NCBI GenBank assembly: GCA_017512145.1
Contig: JAFWHB010000028.1
Span: 62,001-126,000 of the forward strand
Source of the DNA: Mogibacterium sp.
Lineage (GTDB): Bacteria; Bacillota; Clostridia; Peptostreptococcales; Anaerovoracaceae
DNA length: 64,000 bases
Reading direction: 5' to 3'
In this document: positions 61,524 to 64,000 of the stretch, piece after piece
Position numbering within the stretch: position 1 is the stretch's first letter
Layout of the letters: each line of letters opens with the position of its first letter
The notes under the pieces: model-generated
Seen by the model: the letters and a program-made list of their open reading frames with translations, nothing else
Database searches by the model: none
What the model was told of the DNA's origin: nothing
Made by a program: the position numbers and the translations under genes

Positions 61524-61552
61524 TTGACTTATTCCTACCTCGGTGGTAGGAT
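61524..61552 (+). promoter_or_regulatory. isc operon promoter with Rrf2-type operator
   Basis: TTGACT (61524-61529), 17-base spacer, TAGGAT (61547-61552). Inside the spacer and -10 is the inverted repeat TCCTACC-TCGGT-GGTAGGA (61533-61551), which fits the type 1 IscR-like site of Firmicutes. The product of the first gene should repress here when it holds its Fe-S cluster. Confidence 0.8.
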
Positions 61553-61577
61553 TTGTCGGGAAAGGAGGATAAAGGAA

Positions 61578-62030
61578 ATGATGGTTTCAACTAAGGGCAG
61601 ATATGCTCTGACGGTTATGACCGATATAGCAAGGAATTCGGATGGGGGCTATGTTTCACTTGCAGACATCGCCGAGAGACAGAAGCTTTCCATGAAATAC
61701 CTTGAAAGCATCATAGCCATCCTCAACAAGGGAGGCCTGCTTGAGAGCCTGAGAGGTAAGAACGGCGGATATAAGCTGGCCAGAGATCCCGGGGATTATA
61801 ATATCAGCGAGATATTGCTTCTGACTGAGGGCACTCTTGCGCCGGTCAACTGCATCATGCAGGATGGTGTTCAGTGCGAGAAAGCAGCAACCTGCAGTAC
61901 TCTGCCGCTTTGGGCGGGACTGGACAAAGTGATAGAGAACTATCTCAGCAAGATCACGCTTGAAGATATTATAAATGGCAATCGCCGCAAGATGCTTGGC
62001 GATTACTGTGATCATTGTGACACATTATAG
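61578..62030 (+). CDS. Rrf2 family regulator (IscR-like)
   Basis: A 150-residue winged-helix regulator. N-terminal STKGRYALTVMTDIA and LKKAGLV-like LNKGGLLESLRGKNGGYKLAR are typical. Three cysteines spaced C-x7-C-x5-C (CIMQDGVQCEKAATC, about 93-107) are the expected [2Fe-2S] ligands. A further Cys pair (YCDHCDTL) lies at the C-terminus. The start is ATG 61578, 9 bases after AAAGGAGG; the longer frame crosses the promoter. It is followed by iscS after 12 bases, so it likely autoregulates the operon. Confidence 0.9.
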   Translation: MMVSTKGRYALTVMTDIARNSDGGYVSLADIAERQKLSMKYLESIIAILNKGGLLESLRGKNGGYKLARDPGDYNISEILLLTEGTLAPVNCIMQDGVQCEKAATCSTLPLWAGLDKVIENYLSKITLEDIINGNRRKMLGDYCDHCDTL

Positions 62031-62042
62031 GAGGGAATGATA

Positions 62043-63245
62043 ATGAGAGTTTATGCGGATAACGCAGCAACTACATATCTCAGCAAGACTGCAAGAGATA
62101 AGCTTATTGAGTGCCTTGACAACTACAATGGCAATCCTAACAGCCTTCATACTGATGGACAGCGCACTCAGGAAATACTTGATGAGGCAAGAGAGATCGT
62201 TGCCGGATGCATCAATGCTAAGAATCCTAATGAGATCTACTTTACATCCGGTGGATCTGAGGCTGATAACCAGGCTCTTCTGAGCGCAGCAAGAGTTCTC
62301 GCCGCTAAGGGCAAGAAGCACCTTGTAACGCTCAATATCGAGCACCATGCTATTCTTCACACCATGGCCAAGCTCGAGAAGGAAGGCTTTGAAGTAACTT
62401 ATCTCAAGCCGCAGCTTAACGGAATTGTGGATGTCGAAGATGTCAGGAATGCAATAAGAGAAGATACTGCTCTGGTTTCTGTCATGTTTGCAAATAACGA
62501 GATGGGAGCTATTCAGCCTATCCCTGAGATCGGTGCTATCTGCAAGGAGAAGGGCGTTCTTTTCCACACTGATGCTGTTCAGGCTGCAGCACACCTCCCT
62601 ATAGATGTTCAGGCAATGAATATAGACATGCTCTCAATGTCCGGACACAAATTCCACGGACCTAAGGGCGTCGGCATTCTGTATGCACGTAATGGCATAA
62701 GACTTGTCAATGTCATCGAAGGCGGAGCCCAGGAGAGAGGCAAGAGAGCCGGTACGGTAAATGTTCCGGGAATAGCTGCTATGGCTGTTGCTCTCAAAGA
62801 GGGCTGCGACAACATGGAAGTGAATATGAGCAAGGTAAGGGCTCTCAGAGACAGACTTATCGAAGGTCTCAAGGATATACCTTATTCACAGCTTAACGGA
62901 GATCCGGTCAGAAGACTCCCTGGTAATGTCAACTGGTCATTCGAGGGTGTTGAGGGAGAGAGCCTTCTTCTGCATCTTGACATGTATGGCATAGAGTGTT
63001 CATCCGGCTCAGCATGCACAAGTGAATCTCTCGACCCGTCACACGTGCTGACAGGTATGGGTGTTCCGGTTGAGGCTGCACATGGATCACTTAGATTCAG
63101 TCTCGATATCGAGAATACTGAAGAGCAGATCGACTACGTGATCGAGAAAGTCCACTCAGTAGTCAACTATTACAGGAACATGTCCCCATACTGGGAAGAT
63201 CTTGAGAACGGAACAAGGGAACACTGTATCCCTGAACATATGTAA
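62043..63245 (+). CDS. iscS: cysteine desulfurase
   Basis: A 400-residue class V PLP aminotransferase of the NifS/IscS type. The PLP lysine is in MSGHKFHGPKG (about residue 204), and the persulfide Cys is in CSSGSACTSE (about 325). It supplies sulfur to IscU, encoded next. ATG 62043 is chosen because GAGGGA is 7 bases upstream; ATG 62037 abuts it. Confidence 0.94.
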   Translation: MRVYADNAATTYLSKTARDKLIECLDNYNGNPNSLHTDGQRTQEILDEAREIVAGCINAKNPNEIYFTSGGSEADNQALLSAARVLAAKGKKHLVTLNIEHHAILHTMAKLEKEGFEVTYLKPQLNGIVDVEDVRNAIREDTALVSVMFANNEMGAIQPIPEIGAICKEKGVLFHTDAVQAAAHLPIDVQAMNIDMLSMSGHKFHGPKGVGILYARNGIRLVNVIEGGAQERGKRAGTVNVPGIAAMAVALKEGCDNMEVNMSKVRALRDRLIEGLKDIPYSQLNGDPVRRLPGNVNWSFEGVEGESLLLHLDMYGIECSSGSACTSESLDPSHVLTGMGVPVEAAHGSLRFSLDIENTEEQIDYVIEKVHSVVNYYRNMSPYWEDLENGTREHCIPEHM

Positions 63246-63271
63246 GCAGGTTTGAAAGGAGAATAATAGTT

Positions 63272-63691
63272 ATGTCACTTTATACAGATAAGGTAATGGA
63301 TCATTTTGAGCACCCACGCAATGTAGGAGTAATTGAAGACGCCGATGGAATCGGTGAAGTAGGAAACCCTCTCTGCGGAGATATCATGAAGATGTATCTT
63401 AAGGTCGAGGACGACAAAATTGCAGATGTCAAGTTCAAGACCTTTGGCTGCGGAAGCGCTATCGCTACAAGCTCTATGGCTACAGAGCTCATCAAGGGCA
63501 AGACCTTGGACGAAGCACTTGAACTTACTAACAAGGCTGTAGTAGAGGCTCTTGACGGACTTCCTGCAAGAAAGATCCACTGCTCGGTTCTTGCAGAAGA
63601 TGCTATCAAGGCAGCTCTTGTAGACTACTATACAAAATCTGGCAGAGAGATGCCTGAGAGCCTTGTCGGATTTGAACCGCATGAAGACTAA
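63272..63691 (+). CDS. iscU: Fe-S cluster assembly scaffold IscU/NifU N-terminal type
   Basis: A 139-residue scaffold. Ligand positions are conserved: GNPLCGD (Cys and Asp), FGCGSAIA (Cys) and HCSVLAEDA (Cys). The start MSLYTDKVMDHFEHPRNVG is typical. It accepts sulfur from IscS to build clusters. With the Rrf2 gene and iscS it forms the minimal clostridial isc operon; there are no hscA, hscB or fdx genes. Confidence 0.95.
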   Translation: MSLYTDKVMDHFEHPRNVGVIEDADGIGEVGNPLCGDIMKMYLKVEDDKIADVKFKTFGCGSAIATSSMATELIKGKTLDEALELTNKAVVEALDGLPARKIHCSVLAEDAIKAALVDYYTKSGREMPESLVGFEPHED

Positions 63692-63755
63692 TCGCATCTC
63701 CAAAACAAATCATCAATAATACAATCTTATCGAATAGATTTTTAGAATATGCATA

Positions 63756-63796
63756 ACCCGAAGTCCGCCTGTATAATTAAGCGGGCTTTTCGGTTG
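63756..63796 (+). terminator. terminator of the isc operon
   Basis: AAGTCCGC/GCGGGCTT (one T-G) with a 12-base loop and TTTT, extended by an outer CCGAA/TTCGG. Confidence 0.78.
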
Positions 63797-63805
63797 TAAT
63801 GTCGA

Positions 63806-63850
63806 TTGTACATTAATTGTACAACAAATTGAACAATTATGTTGTATAAT
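63806..63850 (+). promoter_or_regulatory. overlapping inverted repeats and -10 box before the RDD gene
   Basis: TTGTAC-N7-GTACAA (63806-63824) overlaps TACAACA-N13-TGTTGTA (63820-63846). The right arm of the second runs into TATAAT (63845-63850). No good -35 is present, so an activator may be used or a repressor may block this site. A 69-base leader with a weak GGTTCT/AGAATT hairpin follows. Confidence 0.5.
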
Positions 63851-63919
63851 ACAAATTACAGAGACTGCTAGGGTTCTTTTTCGTTAGAATTCACAACAGT
63901 CCAGGAAAGGGCAATTGCA

Positions 63920-64000
63920 ATGAAAGAAAGAAAAGTCATGAAGCTTGCTTCAAGAGGAAAGAGGCTCGGAGCATTCTGTATCGATGCTGTGATTCCTGTT
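63920..64000 (+). CDS. RDD family membrane protein (partial)
   Basis: The first 27 codons of a gene that runs off the window. The N-terminus contains ASRGKRLGAFCIDAVIPV, which matches the start of the RDD domain (conserved Arg, then Ala and Asp in the first helix). AAAGGG lies 8 bases before the ATG. RDD proteins are small membrane proteins, some linked to cation transport. The name rests on a short segment. Confidence 0.6.
   Translation, partial: MKERKVMKLASRGKRLGAFCIDAVIPV

Overview
The window is chromosomal DNA of a low-to-mid GC, Gram-positive anaerobe of the Clostridia. The evidence is AGGAGG-type ribosome binding sites, a CIRCE element on hsp20, the clostridial DUF1292 and YitT proteins, the tig-clpP-clpX-lon-engB order, nudF next to xerD, rplS-rbgA-rnhB, a ferredoxin-type aldo/keto reductase, and an Rrf2-iscS-iscU operon. 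I see no phage, IS element, CRISPR array or integrated plasmid. Family-level placement would be a guess.

Layout. 1-8 kb: the end of uvrC, a DUF1292 gene, tRNA-Leu, an oligopeptide ABC transporter (oppABCDF) and an M24 Xaa-Pro peptidase. 8-18 kb: a cysteine synthase (minus strand), a DUF3810 metalloprotease-like membrane protein, an aldo/keto reductase, tRNA-Ala (minus), an unusual NifX/SlyD fusion, an MFS transporter, a LytS-like kinase with a SARP-type response regulator, a 5'-nucleotidase and a STAS protein. 18-34 kb: a two-gene aconitase X, hsp20 (minus), a beta-CASP RNase, murI, a CYTH protein, tig-clpP-clpX-lon-engB, hpt, a PHP phosphoesterase, a small HTH protein, nudF and a degenerate xerD. 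34-47 kb: rplS, rbgA, an array of five palindromes, an RNase HII/RNase HI fusion, an FNT channel, tRNA-Val, an aminopeptidase P, then the one-carbon and translation genes folD, relQ, valS, folC and glyA. 47-57 kb: a small P-loop protein, an orphan DNA methyltransferase, YitT, a YprB-like exonuclease, ychF, a second peptidase cluster (two M24 enzymes, a TetR regulator, a proline iminopeptidase) and lgt. 57-64 kb: six tRNAs, a solitary PotD-like lipoprotein, a Na/Pi cotransporter with a PhoU domain, the Fe-S assembly operon and the start of an RDD membrane protein.

How it fits together. Peptide uptake (Opp), four M24 proline-specific peptidases, a proline iminopeptidase and possibly aconitase X (some members dehydrate cis-3-hydroxyproline) suggest a peptide- and proline-rich diet. 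The rest is protein quality control, translation and folate/one-carbon housekeeping.

Most unusual features. (1) A family of 20-bp palindromes, ATGTAAAG-N4-CTTTACAT: five copies directly after rbgA and two after potD. (2) Both RNase H classes fused in one polypeptide. (3) A XerD homologue at the standard locus that lacks three of its six catalytic residues. (4) A NifX domain joined by a His/Cys-rich linker to a SlyD-type isomerase. (5) Three 11-bp-phased direct repeats beside a SARP-type regulator, in front of a structured, terminator-ended, non-coding stretch. (6) A minus-strand small-RNA or leader candidate upstream of the YprB-like gene.
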